Positions 11,201 through 26,200 of a stretch of 64,000 bases of DNA are shown here, piece after piece. The position numbers were made by a program, and so were the translations under genes. The stretch spans positions 7,554,350 to 7,618,349 of the forward strand of contig NC_084773.1 of assembly GCF_028858725.1 (NCBI RefSeq), given 5' to 3'. Every line of letters starts with the position of its first letter. Position 1 is the stretch's first letter. Source of the stretch: Colius striatus. Taxonomy: Eukaryota > Chordata > Aves > Coliiformes > Coliidae. The notes beneath the pieces were generated by a model, which saw only the letters and a list, made by a program, of their open reading frames with translations, was not told the origin of the DNA and searched no databases.

Positions 11201-14200
11201 ATCTTCAGCTTGGTTCGTTATTTTAGGTTACTGCAACACATACCAGAGACGGGTATCTCCAAGATTCACAGGTTTTTTTGGATGCATCCAGCTGGCCCCT
11301 CCACCACTCAATGCAGATGGGGACAACTCAAAGGATCTTAGAGCAGAGAGACCTTCACTAAATTCATATGAGGATTCTGACCAGTCTGGCCTCCAAGACG
11401 TCTCAAGCTGACTTCCCAAAGCCTACCCTGGGATTCCTGAAGAGTGGACCTGCGATGTACCCTTTCCCTACAATTTGTCTAGGCTGCTACAACTCCCCTT
11501 GCAGTTCCACAGCCATGGTAGTGACTCCTCGAGGAGATCGTCCTTGTGATTATCCTACAGGAGATCAGGAGGCAGGCAGAGGCCAGGCCAGCAAAGGCGG
11601 AGGTGCAGCAAGGTGCAAACGAGAGGTGGGTGTTGGCACAGGACAGAGCAGGATTAGGATTGTGCCACCAGAGAGGAAGGTTCAAAGGAAAAGAAGGTTC
11701 AAAGGAAAAGAAGGTTCAAGGAAAATAAATCATCTGGAGAGACTGCAGAGCAGAGTCCAAAGGCAAAGGCAAAAGCAGAGAGCGAATTAGCAAAGGCTCA
11801 ACAACGTGGCAAAAGAACAGAGATGCTCAACAGGCAGTAATTCACTCTGAAGCTGAGAAGGAAGGCCCTGGCTAGCTGTGTGGCTAAGCCAACAGATGGA
11901 GCAGCAAGGTGGACATGGAGTTTGTAAGGCAGAGCCCTCAAGCCAAATGAAATGTGGTCTCACACGGGCGGAGGAGCTCGGTGAGAGGTGAGCAGTGGGA
12001 CACTGATGGCATCAGGGCCAGGCGTCTGGCTAGGGCAGCAGGACCCAGTAAGTAGGGCAGGGATGGGGACTTGCTGTCTCTTTGCCTTTGCAAGGTCATG
12101 CTGTGCCACTTCCTTCCCTAGCCCCTGCCAGGACCCCACCTCTCCTGGAGCCAGCAAAGATGGAGGTGGCAGTGCAGCACACACAGCCATTTGCAGGACC
12201 CTCCACCAGGCACCTGAAGCACAGGATTTATTGCACATCACCCATACAGTCAAGATACACACACATAGCAAAGGCAAACGCATCCAGAGCCCAGAAGCTC
12301 GGTCCTGACACATACAGCAGCTCTAGCATACTCCTGCTATGTCAGATCCACTGCCTTCCATGACACCAGCTCCTTCTTGGCCCACCCAAGGGCTGTGGTG
12401 GAGTGCTGCTCACTAGCCTCTTGGGAGTAAGGGTTTATGTAGGGGAAGACTCTTGCACTCCTCTTTCCCAGGTGAAATAGTTGATTTTCCTCTCCTTGCT
12501 TGTCCTGTACGGAATAGACCCCATTGTCTCTGCAGGGAACAGCCTCCCTGACAGAGGATTCCCCTACCTCCCCACGTGGGCACGAGAGCAGTCCCAGGGC
12601 TACAGGACATATCATGAGGCAGAGACATCACCTACAGTCATCACAATCCCAGGAGGATTGTGCCAAAATGGAAGGAGATGGCAGGGTGTTCACACAGTGC
12701 CGTGCCCCTTGGCACCTGCTGGGAAGCAGAAGGTGAGCTGGGGCACTGCGGGGACCGGCTTTGTCGTCTTTTGAGTCTGTCAGGCTCATCTGCTCAGGAA
12801 TTCAAATGCCACCAACTGGATCTGCTTCACCTCCCACTGCTGGAAGAATTCAGCTTGTTAGGAGAGTAGCAAACAAGTCTCATGGATGCTCTCAGGATCC
12901 CCATCGTGCCATGCTGGCAGCTCAGACTCCAGCTGAATCCACTGTCTGTCCCAAAATGCCTCTAGGGTCACAAGGAAGGCAGTGAGGAGGGAACTATTGT
13001 CCTTACCCCACTGGCTCCACAGCCCCCCTGACTCATCACAGAGACCTCCTGGCACAGCTTACAGGGTGACGGTTAAGCCACAGCAGCCTGCTGAGTTGCC
13101 ATGCCAGGGCCAATGACTGTGGGAGCAGGAGGGGAGTCTTTTCATGCCATCACTGCGCTTCCTGCTGGAGCAAGGCTGGGGGCTGAGCTCCCTGTGCTGC
13201 CCAGCAGCTCCTGGCTCCACTGCAGAGACATTGCCTCATGCCCCATCTGCCAGTGTGGCATGTGTACACAGCCATTGCCTGCGCCCGTCACCCACTCCTG
13301 CCAGAGGATCTCCTGCCTGCAAGGTGTAAAAAATGCCCACAAAACCCAGCCAGGACTGGAAAAGCCGCAGGAAGCAAGTGCCTAGTAACCCAGCAGACAC
13401 TCCTCTTCTACCTTGGGAGCACTAGGCACCTGCTGCAGCCCAGGAGTGACCCCAGCCACAGGACTCTGCAGCAGGGCTGGCCCAGCACCAGGGTACACAC
13501 ACTGCGCTCTGCTACCGAATTGGACCGGCAGCCTCAAGGACAATTTGCTAATTGCCATCGATGCAGAGTGGGTGTCTGGCTCCTGTGCTGGGAGAAGCAT
13601 GGAGAGGATGCTAAGGGACTTTCCCCAGCCCCCTTGCTGCACCAGGACCCCACTCCTACCATTAGCCAGAACACCTGGAGGAGGGACAGACAGTGGGCAC
13701 AAACACATGGGGGGCTTGTGCCCAAAGCTGGGGGTTGCTGATCACCAGGGGGAGCTCAGCAGCATCTCCCCAGCCAGGTCATCATCACACCCCCACAGGC
13801 ACCAGTCTCCCCTCACCCATGCCCATTAGCGCTGGTGAGGAAGCTGGCACCTGGCAGAGTGGGGGGACCCTCAGATGACCCGCCAGCCCCATCCCACACA
13901 CCAGCACCTCCCACTTGCTCAGGCAATGTGACTCCCCCACGTCTTGCTCCCAGACAGAGGCACTCATCCCCCTCCCCCTCCCAGTAAAGGGGTCACATGT
14001 TTGGGTCCCAGGGATTTTTGAAAGAAACAACAAAACTACGTGGAGCCGAAGGGCCCTAAAATCAGCTACTAAAATTAGAGCTGGAACTGAGGCAGCAGGC
14101 AGGACCGGAGGGAGCGCGCTGTGTGCCACATCCTCCTCGCTTCCTCACACGCTCCACGCTCGGTGTGTCATCCCTGCTTATCTTAGACCACGGCGCTAGG

Positions 14201-17200
14201 TAGTGCAGAGAGGCTTTGCAATGCAGCTCACAGCACCCAGCACCTTTCAGAGCTCTCCTTGTTCAGCCAGAGGACAGACTCCTTGCTGGGCTACTTTGCT
14301 GTCACAGATCCAGACGGGGGATGCCTCTGTTTCTATTTCTCCTTGCCCAGACAGTAGCTTGAGGCTAAATACCATTCCAGTTCTAAATCTGAGCTCACAA
14401 AAGACTTTCATACCCAGGTTTCAAGCTTGATTTCAATGAGTGCTTGCAGCCCAGAAAGCTGTCTCCTGCAGCGTGGCCGGCAAGTTGAGGAGAGGATGCT
14501 CCCCTCTACTCTGCTCTTGTGAACACTACCTCCAGTTCTGGGTCCCAGCACAAGACAGTTGTGGACCTGTCAGAGAAGGTCCAGAGAAGGCCATAGAAAT
14601 ATAGTCTGAGGGCTGGAATGCCTCTGCTATGGAGGAAAGATGAGAGATTTGGGATTATCCAGCCTGGAGAAGAGAAGGCCATGGGAAGACCTTATGGCAA
14701 CCCCTCCAGTACCTAAAAGGGCTTATAAGAAAGATGGAGACAGACTTTTTACCAAGGCCCATAATGACAGGACATGAGGGAACGGTTTTAAACATAAAGA
14801 GGATAGATTTAAATTGGATGTAAGGAAGAAATGTCTTATGATGAGGGTGGTGAAACACTGGACTAGGTTGTCAGGAGAAGCTATGGCTGCCTCATCCCTG
14901 GACCTGTTCAGGGGCAGGACAGATGAGGCTCTGAGCAACCTGATCTAGTACAAGATGTCCCTGTCCATGACAGTGGGGTTGTACTGGATGATCTTTGTAA
15001 GTCCCTTCCAGTCCAAACCCTGTGTGACTCTAGTTGAGCACAGGAGAGACAGATGAAGCCTGACTGCCTGGGGCTGCCTGCTGAGGGGCAGGAGCCAGGA
15101 AGGGGCTGGGGAAGAACCACCAGCTCAAGAGATGGTTTGGGCAGGAAGGACGATAAGCCGTTGGGGCAAGGCAGGCAGCCAGGCTTTCCACCAGTAACCG
15201 CTCAAACATCAAGGAAAGCCCAATCCCTGGGCTTGCAGGTCAGGCAGGGTGCATGTGGAGCCAGCAGACCCTGCCTCCCAGCACAGACAGCACTCAGAGC
15301 CAGCTCCAGCACACGGCACAGCCATGAACACCAGGCTGCTGAGGGCTGCAAAACAGCTGCTGCTTCCCAGTCTGGAGAAACTCACATTTCAGAGGTGGTG
15401 AGACTGCTCCCACGCATGTGCACTTCACTTTCAAATCCTCCAGGCTGCGAGGTGTTTCAGAAACAGAAGGTGATATTATTGCAATCAAGAAAAGGCCGTT
15501 TCCGTCAGCCAGTGGGAAAAACAAGCAGCACCACCAGCACTACAGCAACAGAAAACAAAGTGTCTCCATAGGATAGCAAATCCTCCAGGTAACAAAATAC
15601 AGCGCCTGGCAATTAGCACCTCCTGCGCACGTCAGCATCCCTCCCTGCCCTCTGCACCAGTCTGCCTCCCTCCTTCCCCAGCAGGCCCCTGTCCTGCCTG
15701 CAACCAGGACACCTCCCTGCTGACATGGCAGTGCCGTGGCTTCGGGTTAGGCAGGTGAAAATCAGCCTTCAAGATCCCTCTGTGCAAGTGGCGAGAGGGA
15801 GTGCATGTGGACTATGGGAGCTGTGAAACGCCAGGCGATAGCTGTGAGAGCTTTTCATTTTCACCTCTGTGCAGGCAGCCCAAAGGCCACGCAATTTACA
15901 CCTTGTCCTGGCAGGGCTGCAGGAGCTGCAGAGCACCAGCTGTCAGGCACAGCCAAACCAAGGTGAAGGAATGAGGCTGAGTGGGTATGGGAGGTCCCAG
16001 TGCCCCAAGAGGGCTGATGGAGACCAGGCACCGGCTCCCAGGTCACTGCTGGATGCTGTCATCAGAGTCGTGCACACTTTTCTGCTCCCCGGGGATGGAG
16101 ACTCCTTCCCATCCTCCAGTGAAAGGGAGTAAGCTCCAGCCCTGCCTCACTGCAGCTGCAGACACACTTGGGACCTCCTGCCCATCCAGCACTCATTTGA
16201 ACTGCAAGACAAATCCTGCAGCACATCCAGGAGCATCCCCCATCCCCAGAGAAGGGCTAGGCAGCAAGTCCCAGCAAGAAAAATCCTTTCAGAAAGTATC
16301 CCTGGGCATCCAGAGCCCCACAGCACGGGGGAAGGACAAGTCTTGGACAAGGCTGCCAGCCCAGACCTGCTCAGGTACATTAGCCCATGAGCTTCCAGGG
16401 ACATATTTTACTGTCCCCAACTACAGGAATGTCACCTGCAGAACAAGGAGCAGATGGTGCAAACACACAATTCTTGGGGCTGGGATCCCCCCTGGTGTCG
16501 TGGTCGTTTGGTAGTAATTAGTCCTGGAGCAGAGAGTTTCAGAAGTGAAGCAAACTTTTGCATTAATAGAAAATAATCTTCCTAAAAACTCTGTGCTTCC
16601 CATGTTCTCAAGTCCTGCTGTATCTGCCATTGGTGAGCAAAGACAATTGGGGAGATGGTTCTCACCAGCTTACTGGAGCTCTGGTATGTATTCTCACACT
16701 CCTCCTCCCACTCGACCCCAGCTGCATCTCTTCCTCCCCTCCTCCTTCCCCATTACTGTCACACACAAGCTCTCTAAAGGGGACTTTGGTTTTAACCATT
16801 CAGAAAGCTCAAAAAATGGGTGTTCATTAGAAGATAGTATAAATCCAAAGAATCTCTCTTCCCCTGAAGAACTAGTCTTGGGCTCCTGTCCCCACCCCTG
16901 GGAACTCTACCGCTACAGGAGCGTGTGGGTCAACAGCCATGCACGAAAGGAGGTGGAGGAGACTGGGAGAGGAGGACCGCAGCTGCAGAGGGCTGCCTCT
17001 GCTTCAGAATGTGCGTCTCCAGGGACCAATGCTCTCCTTCCAACCCTCAGAGGATGCTTTTTCAGCATTAATTGCAAAGATGAAGAGGTTGATGCAATGA
17101 TCTCTGCCATCACGGATGACTGGAGTGATGCTAAATTGCTTTGCCTGCTCTGTTGCCTCGGTGAGGCTGCCAGGAGCAGCAGCTGTGGCAATTTCTCTGC

Positions 17201-20200
17201 CTCTTGTCAAGGCAAGGCCTTTCAGGAAAGGGACCATCACCCAGGATGTTCTCCTGCCCATCCTACCTTGACCACGCAGCACACTGCACTACAGCCTCCC
17301 ACCCTACACAAGGCATCATGCAGGTAAAAAGAGCCTCTTTGAAACACGGGTCTTCATCAGGCTGCTTGCAGGGAGAGTAAGTCCTAACCTGGAGTACAAC
17401 CCCTTCCCTCCCCGAGATACCCAACAGCTTGTTTCTTTTGGTGAGATCTTCTGTGGCTAACTCACAGCTCAGAGCCTGAAGGGCTCCTCATCCAGGTGGA
17501 CATTCCCAGCCCACCTTGATGGTTTTATCTCCCGGTCCACCACTAACTTGAGTACTTGCCCTTTCACAACAAGGATGTCCAGTGGAGGTTTGCTGCTCCC
17601 AACCTTCTCACACACATTCTCACCTGTAACAGGTCCTGTGCTGAAACCTTTGTATGGCAAAAGCAAGGCAACAAGAGATGGAGCAGGAGCACCTGGTGCC
17701 CACAGCATGGGGGAGCTCTAAGTCTCCTGAGCCAAGGTCTGGGCTGCCCCTGCTAAATCTCAGCCCTTTCCTCTTGTTCTTTGTCTCCACAAGCCATTGT
17801 CCCAGGATCGCAGGCATCTCCAGCTGCTCTTCCACAGCTTGTCTGTCACCAACGCAAACTTAGGACATGTGTCACATTAATGTCCTTGGGAAGAAAATGA
17901 TGCAGTGGTATAAAATACCCCCTGTCCCTTCCTACCTCCTTGAACAACCTTGTCTTTCTGCAACGCCCCCGGCTCCCAGGCTTCATGGAATACATTTCAT
18001 GATGAGCTAAGCTCAGCCTCACACCATCTCTTCACAGCTCAGAAAGCTGAAAAAGGAAGCTGAAGAACCTAACCTTGCTGAACTTGCACAGATAAATCCA
18101 CCAAGCAGCTCAGAACAATGCAAGGATGCAACTGCCTGTTTCCCTGACAAAACAGTCTTTCCATCCCCACTGGTGAGGACCTAATGTCAGGCTCATCTGT
18201 CTCATTTAGAAGGCAAGGAAGGCCACCAAAGAGGAGGATTGAGCAGGATCTTGAGGAGGAATGAGTAAGATGATCACGACGTCCATCTGCATGTCACCAG
18301 TACGGCAAGTTTCCAGGGCAGGAGGATCTTTAGCTATCAGCTAAGTGCAGCCAACAGCCTAGAAAAACTGTTTGACCTCCTGCTCAGAGAGGCTGAGGTT
18401 TGCCTCAGGTGACAGGCATCTCTCCTGGTATCCCTGCTGTGGAACACTCACCCATGAGCCAGCACTCATCCCTGGTGCACTGCTCCTCCTGCTTCTGTTT
18501 CTCCTTCCCTTGCCCCAGGGACAGATGACTTGTTTTAAAAGCAAGCCAGAGCCCAGGACAAGCACCTTGCTGAATTGTTATAAACCATTATGAACCAAGA
18601 GACATTTCCCTGTAGGCTTCTAGAAAAGCCACTTCTAAACCCTGTAGTCCAAGAACTTGCACCTCTACCCTAAAAAGGTGGCAATCCTGCAAGGCAAAGG
18701 TCAAAGAGTCAGTGACCCTGGTGAGCCCCAGCATGAGAAGTCTCACTGGTGAGCTTGGCTAATGAAGCCCCCAGAGCCTGCAGCCACCGCGCGCCGCTGG
18801 CGGTAACGATTCGCCTGAGGAAATCCTCAGTGCAAACAAACAGTGCTGGCGGGCAGAAAGCAAAAGGCAAAGAGATAGGCTGGCTGCCTGCAATGCAGGA
18901 GGAGGCAGAAACACAAGCAGAAGAGAGGAAGGGGTAAGGGAAGCAAATGAGTGGTACCAGGCAAATTCAACCTGAGGACAGCTCCAGACCTCCTCGAGCC
19001 AGGACGTGTCATCTCTGTGGCTGTACATGCTGACTAACCTCTCCAGACACCCTGCCCAGAGTGGGCAAGGGGAGAAGAGGTGGGGCTGGGCCCACCATCC
19101 CTCTGTAGCCCTCACCTCCTCCTCCTTGGCCTGTTAGGGAGCCTGGTGCAGGGTCCCAGGGGACTCACGACCTTGGAGAGGAGAGTGCCTGCCCAGCATG
19201 GTGCCACAGTGTGCCAGGCATGTGGCGGGTGATCCTGGGCACACAGAGGGTGGTGCTGGTGGTGCTGGCAGGGACACCATCCAAGCACCTCCAGAGCCAG
19301 GCTCCTCTGCTGGCAATGCACGCACCAAGGGATGGGAGCAGCTGCTTTCAGTGACCTTTGCAGTCTGGCAACTGCTTCTCTGCCAGCACAGGATTGTGAG
19401 TTTGACTGTGCAGATCAATCAGGAAATGAAATTGAAGCAAGTCAGGTGAAGATGAAGCTCAGCCTGACTCTGCCCTTCCACAAGCCTGTAGCTTTCCAGG
19501 TCCCATATACTCCCAGAGGTGCTGCATGAGCTGGAAAGCTCTGGATTACACACTGTGCCACTGAACCTTCCAGTTCTTTCCCTGGTGGGGAGCCACCTCC
19601 CCATCTACACCATTGCTCTGCTCTTCTGGCTATCCCAAACCATGTGCAGCCCAGCACAGTGTCATCAACAGCAGCACATCAGCTGACACTGCAGCCAGAG
19701 CCGGCCCAGATCCTCATCAGTGCCTCCTGAGACCTGGAGGACACCCCTCCTCTTCTCAGCACTATGATGCCCTCCCTCAAGCTCCAGGTGTCTGGAAGAT
19801 GGGGAAGACTTTGGGGAAGCATCTCTGCACCTCTGTCCCCATGCACCCTTCTTGAGGCAGCTGCAGCTCACTGTGAGCAGGGAGTGGAGTCTGCCCTCTG
19901 TTGCTGAATCCCAGGAAGGCTGCTGGGTCTAGGATAGCAAGAGAGGAGGAGTTTGGACACTGGTCCTGTGCCCCATGTCACAGCATAAAGCCAGAGCAGA
20001 GCCCATGCTACAGATCCCATAGCAGCTCCTACCAAGAGACAAGGGCTCATTGAGGAGGCAAGAACCGAGCAAGGGAGGGACAAGTGAACATGGCACCTAG
20101 AGACGCATGTGAGAGAGGATGATGTAAGAAAGAGAGAAGCCAGTGGCTGCACTCCTCCACTGCAAGCTCACAGCATTGGGCAGCTCCTACAGCCACAGCA

Positions 20201-23200
20201 GCTGCTTTCACTTTGCTTGTCTCCTGAACCACTCAGCAGAAAGTACCTGAACGAGTCTTTCTCTGACACTGACCTCTTGATAAGCTTTTGCCAGCTCACG
20301 TTCTGGTTACTGTACTGCTGGGCGGACGCTACCCCAAGCTGTGAATCCACACAGCATGAAAAGAAGAGCAGCTGGTCACAGCAGATGATAGGTATCTACC
20401 TTTCTGCATGTCAAGGAGCTGCCATCAGCTCCCAGCAGAAATAAAATCTAGAGGAGCAGTTGAGATTAACCGTCCATCCAGCGACAGGGAGAGAATGCTG
20501 CTGTCCACAGTGGGAATGAGGCCACCGTTTTCCTACCTCCAGCCTTCCTGGGGTGCCTTACAACCCCACAGAGTGGGAACAGAGCCTGTCAGCAAATACA
20601 TGAAGCTGGCAAGCAGTTGCAGACAGGCCCACTCTGTGAGCAGGCACAGCACGTCCTCTTCATCTCCACAGGGCCAGGACACCCCTTTGGGTTTAAACCG
20701 AAAGGCAACAGTCTCTAGTGCTCTGCTGGGACAGGGACTCCCAGAACAACCACTCTCCCAGCTGCCTTAAAGGTCTGTCCTTGACCTTCAAGGAGCACTT
20801 TTGCCTTAGGACCCACCCCACAGAGCTGTGAAGGTAAGGGAAAAGAACACTGAAACAGCTTTAAAAATACCAGGAGATATTCTAGTTGGTGGTGTGGGGA
20901 AGGAGGGGGAAAGAAGCAGAAGTTTCCAGAGGTCCTGTGATGCAAACATGTGCCCATCCACAAGCTACTACTACAATAAGCAGCCAGAATCAGGGATGCA
21001 GAGCAGTTACTAACCTGCTCTTCCTGCAGCACTCGGCTCTGTCACCCTGCTTATCCCTGCAGGGTTGTTATAATTCATCCTATTAGCAGAAGATGAACAG
21101 GTAAAAGCATCCCTCTGTGGTGTGAGCATGCGACAGTCACTGTACAGGCCGCTGGCAAAATCAAATCACCCCAATTACTCCCCAGCACCAGAAAGTCACA
21201 GACATCCTTCCGCTCCCTCAGCCCCTTTGAAATGTAAAGCCACATCATTTGGTGTCATTTCATCTGGAGCTCTGCCTCAGAGCAGCAGAGCCTCACTGAG
21301 CTCCAGGAGGAATGCAGCCGTGCGAAATGTAAATGTGCAAAACTCAGATGTCAGTGGTCTGGAAGACGAGCACAGCCCCAGCCCCACCAGTAACTCCATT
21401 TCACGGCCCCAAAGTCCCTGTTTTGTCATCCCAGTGCCAGAGGGGGCTGGCAGCAAATCACTTCCCTCTCTGTGCTGGCTCAGGACACCCAGCTCTCTTG
21501 AAGCAGCTCAGATGCTGCCTTGGTGCAAACTGGAGCAGAGCACAAGCAGCTGGGCTGCTCTCACAATCCTGAAAGCCTCCAAAAGCCTTCCTCAGCTCCC
21601 CTCCTCTGCACACAGGAGATCTGTATTTTGAACCTTCCCACTAGGTGAGCTTTGCAGAAAGTGGACAAAGCAACCATCTGATGATCCCATCCCAAAAGCT
21701 GTACTTAAGCCCTGCTCCAAGTCAGCACAGAAATATCTTTCTAGTTTCTCTCTGCTACCCAGAAGAAGAAATTACTTTCCATCATCTCCCCTCTTAGGCA
21801 TGTTTGTTCCTCTCCTCCATCTTTTTTTCAAATTACAGCCCCAGTCGTCACCAGAGCAACAGGAAGCCCAGGAAAGGCAAATGTTGGGTAGACTGGAGAC
21901 AAAGAAAAGTGGTGCTGCCTCGGCACACACAGAGGCACTGGCGTCTCAGGTGCTGAGCCACTCTGGAGGGTAATGAGTACCTCTGGTCTCTTACCAGTGC
22001 CAGACACTGCAGAAGAGACCCTGAGAGGAGTCAGTTCAAGGGTGACAGAGGACAAGCACTGACTCATTCCTGATCTGATCCCCAGGGAGCTGCTGCCTCC
22101 TCTGCCTGCTGTGGTCTGACAGTGAGGGAACGAACACCTTTTCTCACTCCTGTGCGATGAGGTGCAGAGGAAAGGTGCCATATGCCTACACACCCAGTCT
22201 ACTGGCCACGACAACAAAGCAGCTCACCATGGCTTGCTGCTCACCCAGGATGGAGCAGGGGAAGCAGGACAGGAAGCCTGGACATCCCTACCGGGCTGCA
22301 GACCTCCATCAGCAGCCTTGGGGCAGTTCCAACTTGGAGTCATCCCTGCCAGCTCCGGGCATGGGTGCTGGAGTTACAAACTGCCAACATTTCTATTCAA
22401 GGTTCTGATTTTCCCTGGTTTGGCTGGAGCAAAGAGGCTGGAATAAGCTGCCACATGCTGGAAAATAAATGGGACAAAAGGAATCCTGGAGCTGAGGGCT
22501 CCCAGGCACTCTCCGAAAGCCTGGAAGACAAAAAATTAAGCACAGCTCAACCTTCCTCTTTCAAGGAGCTCACTGACCAGGCTGCAAGCTGCTCCAGAGC
22601 CCTGCAACAGCAGAGGCAGCTGGAGACCACAAAGATGAACCTGTTTTTGGCAAATCCAGAGGAGTTCAAGAGGGACAGGATGTGGCAGCATGATTTTCTG
22701 CAGCCTATTGGGACAACCAGAGTTCAGCACTGACTGTTTGCTCTTCAAAGCAGGGTTATACTGGTTATAAGCAGGGATATACTGGTTATAAACAGGGATA
22801 TACTGGTTATACACAGATCTGCACCAAATCATTGCACCTCTCCATACCATGCAACCCCCTCTACAAAGGCTGTGCATCCCTATGGGTGTGGGAAGAGCAA
22901 AGGCCAACAGGAAACAGCATCAACAGGAAAAGCCCAGGATGAGCCTCTGAAAGCCTTTTCAAGAGGTGAGCAGCTCTGCAGACCACTGTGGCCATGAGGA
23001 CTGGCAGCTCAGGACACCTCCAGCCTGCTGCCACCACCTAAGGCCACCAGCACGCAGCAGCAACAACAACTCAAATGGCATCCAAAGGGCAGCAGCTGCT
23101 GCAGGCAGACAAACAGTTATATATATATATATCCCTGTCAAAAGAAGAGACTCTGAGAGACTTTCAGTGTTATCCTCTGCTTCAGAGCAAACAGCTGGGC

Positions 23201-26200
23201 TCGGCTGCCTCGCCACTGCTCCAGCCACTGCTGCAGCCCCCACGCCCACGCCTCGCCTGCAGTGTGTAAGCTCTTGGCACGGGAAGGAGCAAGAACCAAT
23301 CTTGCTCTTTCATCCCTGTGATCTGCTCACCATACAACCTTGTGACTCAGCCATCCGTATTTTGACTCGGTGCAGAAGAGAAATGTTTTCATTCTCTTGC
23401 TCTCCTCGAAGTGGGGCCTTTCCTACCATTTAATACCCAACTAGAATGGAAAAAGCACAAGTTAGTCAGAGCACAATAGGCCCTTTTCTGCAGGTAAAAA
23501 CGCCACTGCTTTCAAATGTATTATATCCTCGCTCCACAGGTTTCAAAGTGGGAGCTTCACAGTCAGGGAAACTGGGCCAACAGCATTTGCTGGGAAAGAG
23601 CAGTATTTCTAAGAAGCTGTTTCGCATTTGATCAGGTTCATTTTGCTGTTTCTCAAGCCTGGCACAGCTGGCAAGGTCTGGCTCAGAGGGCTACAGGGAA
23701 GAAGCAGCCTAGAAAAAACTCATTAGGACAGTGCTAAAAAAATTGCAGAGAGGCACATCAGTCTTATCCTCAAATTAACTAACTAGCTGGCAAGGGTGGA
23801 GACCCCCAAGGTCTGGGATAGTTCTGCTTCTTGAGACCACTGGACCCATCTCCAAAGCTTGACAAGGAAAGCCTTCTGAGCTGACTGCATCCTCTGGGAC
23901 TCTATAAATACATCTGGGGAGAGCACACGCACAGATTGAGTCGATAAAGAGATTTGACAGAAAAGCACTGTAGTATTTTACTCCTCCTCCTCGCCCAAGG
24001 CAAACCATTTTGATCCTTCCTCTCCCTTGGACAGTTGTATGAGTATCTGCAGCTTCCTCTGTGATCATTAATCCTAGCTGCAAAGGCAAGGGGGAAGAAA
24101 ACCTTTGTGTCTGAGTGAATTCATCTGTGTGATAGTTTTGCAAGGCTGAGTAAGCCATGATGAGACTGTGAGCCCCAGCTTTCCGAAGCAGTGGTTGGGA
24201 GACCAAGGTGGCTTCTCGCTCGCTCCTGGGATGAAAATGCCCCCCAGCAGGACCACTGGCTGGCAGGCAGCAGTGGGCCAGGCTTTTAGCCATTGGGCCA
24301 TCAGGGATGCCCACACGTTTTAGCATGCCTGGGAAGGCAGGTGCTTGAAGATTGCTCTACTTCCAGAAGCTGCCTTTGGAAATGCTCTTGGAAAAGGAGC
24401 TGGGATAGTAATAGGACAAAAATGCTGGATGTCACAGGAAAGTACCCACAGTGGCAGAGACTCAGGGCTGAGCTGGCAGCTGAAGCAACCTCCCCAAGGA
24501 TGTGGTGGAGCCCCTGTCACCCAAGGCTTTCAACATTAAGTGTTACAAAATTTCATCCAGGTTCTTTTTCCCATGAAAGTCTGGGCCAAATGATCTTTCC
24601 AGATCCCTTCCAACCTGGGCTGTTCCTATTCTGTGATCAACTCAACCTGGGGAGGCCATGGTAGCTGGAAGCCTGTGTTCCATGCCAGCTGCTTCCTGGG
24701 ACCAGGACTCCTCTTGCCTGCTGCTGGGGCACATGCTTGCACAGAGCCAACAAGAAGCTGGTGAAAAAATGTGTGATTTCACACATGAGACAAGCTGAAG
24801 AGGCAGGGAAAAAGCCTTTCTAACTACCAAAGCTCAACACTGGTCAGAATATCTCTTTCTGTTCAAAGACTCAACATCGCCAGAGCTGTGGATTAACATC
24901 TGCCCCTGTGCAACCAAATCACAGAGCCAAAGCAGAAGGCACGCACCTGCACTTGTGAGAGGACAGGCACTGGCAAGCACACGGCAGGAGAGGAGCAGGT
25001 ATGGCACTGGGCATGCCTGGCACAAGTTGGCCACGCAGGCACGCACAGCCATGCTCAGCCACCGCCCACCTGCCAGGAGCAGGGCAGATGAGGAGTGACC
25101 TGGGGCTGCCAAATTCCTCTGGAGAAGGGGGAAAGCAGGGCTGCCTGCTGCGAGTGGCAGGAGCCGTGACGCAGAGCCCCGTGGCCACATATGTTCCATT
25201 AGCAGCACGGGAGGAGCGCGGTTCCCTGTGGACACGGGTTAAACGAACCTGCTCTGCTGCACGAGCCCATCCCCAGCCGGGGCCAAATCTCCCTCAGGCA
25301 CCCAACGACATTGCCCACCAAAAACCCCTTCACCTGGCTCAGCTCCCGGTCCAGCCTCCTCCTGCTCTGCCCTGCCTTCCCGTGCCTGCTCCCCGCTGCT
25401 GAAGGCAAAGTCACCAGTGTTCATGGGACCAAAACTTCTTCCGAGGGTTTTGTCACAGAAAATATTTAATACATAGAAGCTGCTGCGAACGTGTGAACTG
25501 ATGCGATGTGACGGGCAGCCCGGGGTTGCCATCCAGCAAAGCAGCTGTCAGTGCAGGTCAGTGGGAGATGAATGTGCCCACCCAGTCCATGCAGAGACAC
25601 CTCGGGGTCCCTCTCTGGTTCCTGCAGGTTCATGTCACCTTCTGCCAAGGCTTGAGCTGTGGCATCATGGTGCCCACCCCTTGCCTGCTCCCCCCAAGAT
25701 TAAGAGTATTGCTGACTCCTGGTAGAGAGATCACACCAGCCAAGAGTGTCCTCCAACACTGCTGGCCAAACTACTCCAGCGCTTGTCCTCCACACCAACC
25801 AGGCTGGCAGGGAACCAAGGATGTGTAACTTGCTGGGATCCCCATCCTTAAACTGTCTCTCCCTAAAATAAGCCCACTATCTCATCTACTTGCATACTTA
25901 TTTTTCTAGCAGCAGAATCGGGGTGTGCACTGCCTAGGTGAGAAGAGATTCAATGTCCATGAGCCCACAAGCAACCAGAAACACTAGCCCAAAACCATCT
26001 CTGACACTGCCCTCTTCTGCTCTCCCTTCTTCTTTTCCTGAGGCCACAAGCAGTGGTGCAAGACCTCAGCACCACGTGTCAGGTTGGATGCGACATCCCC
26101 TGTACCTCAGTTTCTCTGGCTGCAGGAAGATGCTGCAAGCCTCAGGCTGGGCTCCACTGCCATTTGGGAGAGCAGACTGCAAACACTCAACACATCCTCA

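Noticed and set aside
16545-17327. 260-codon plus-strand frame in the large intron
   Set aside because: No recognisable family, low-complexity Ser/Pro/His/Leu mix, no matching splice signals.
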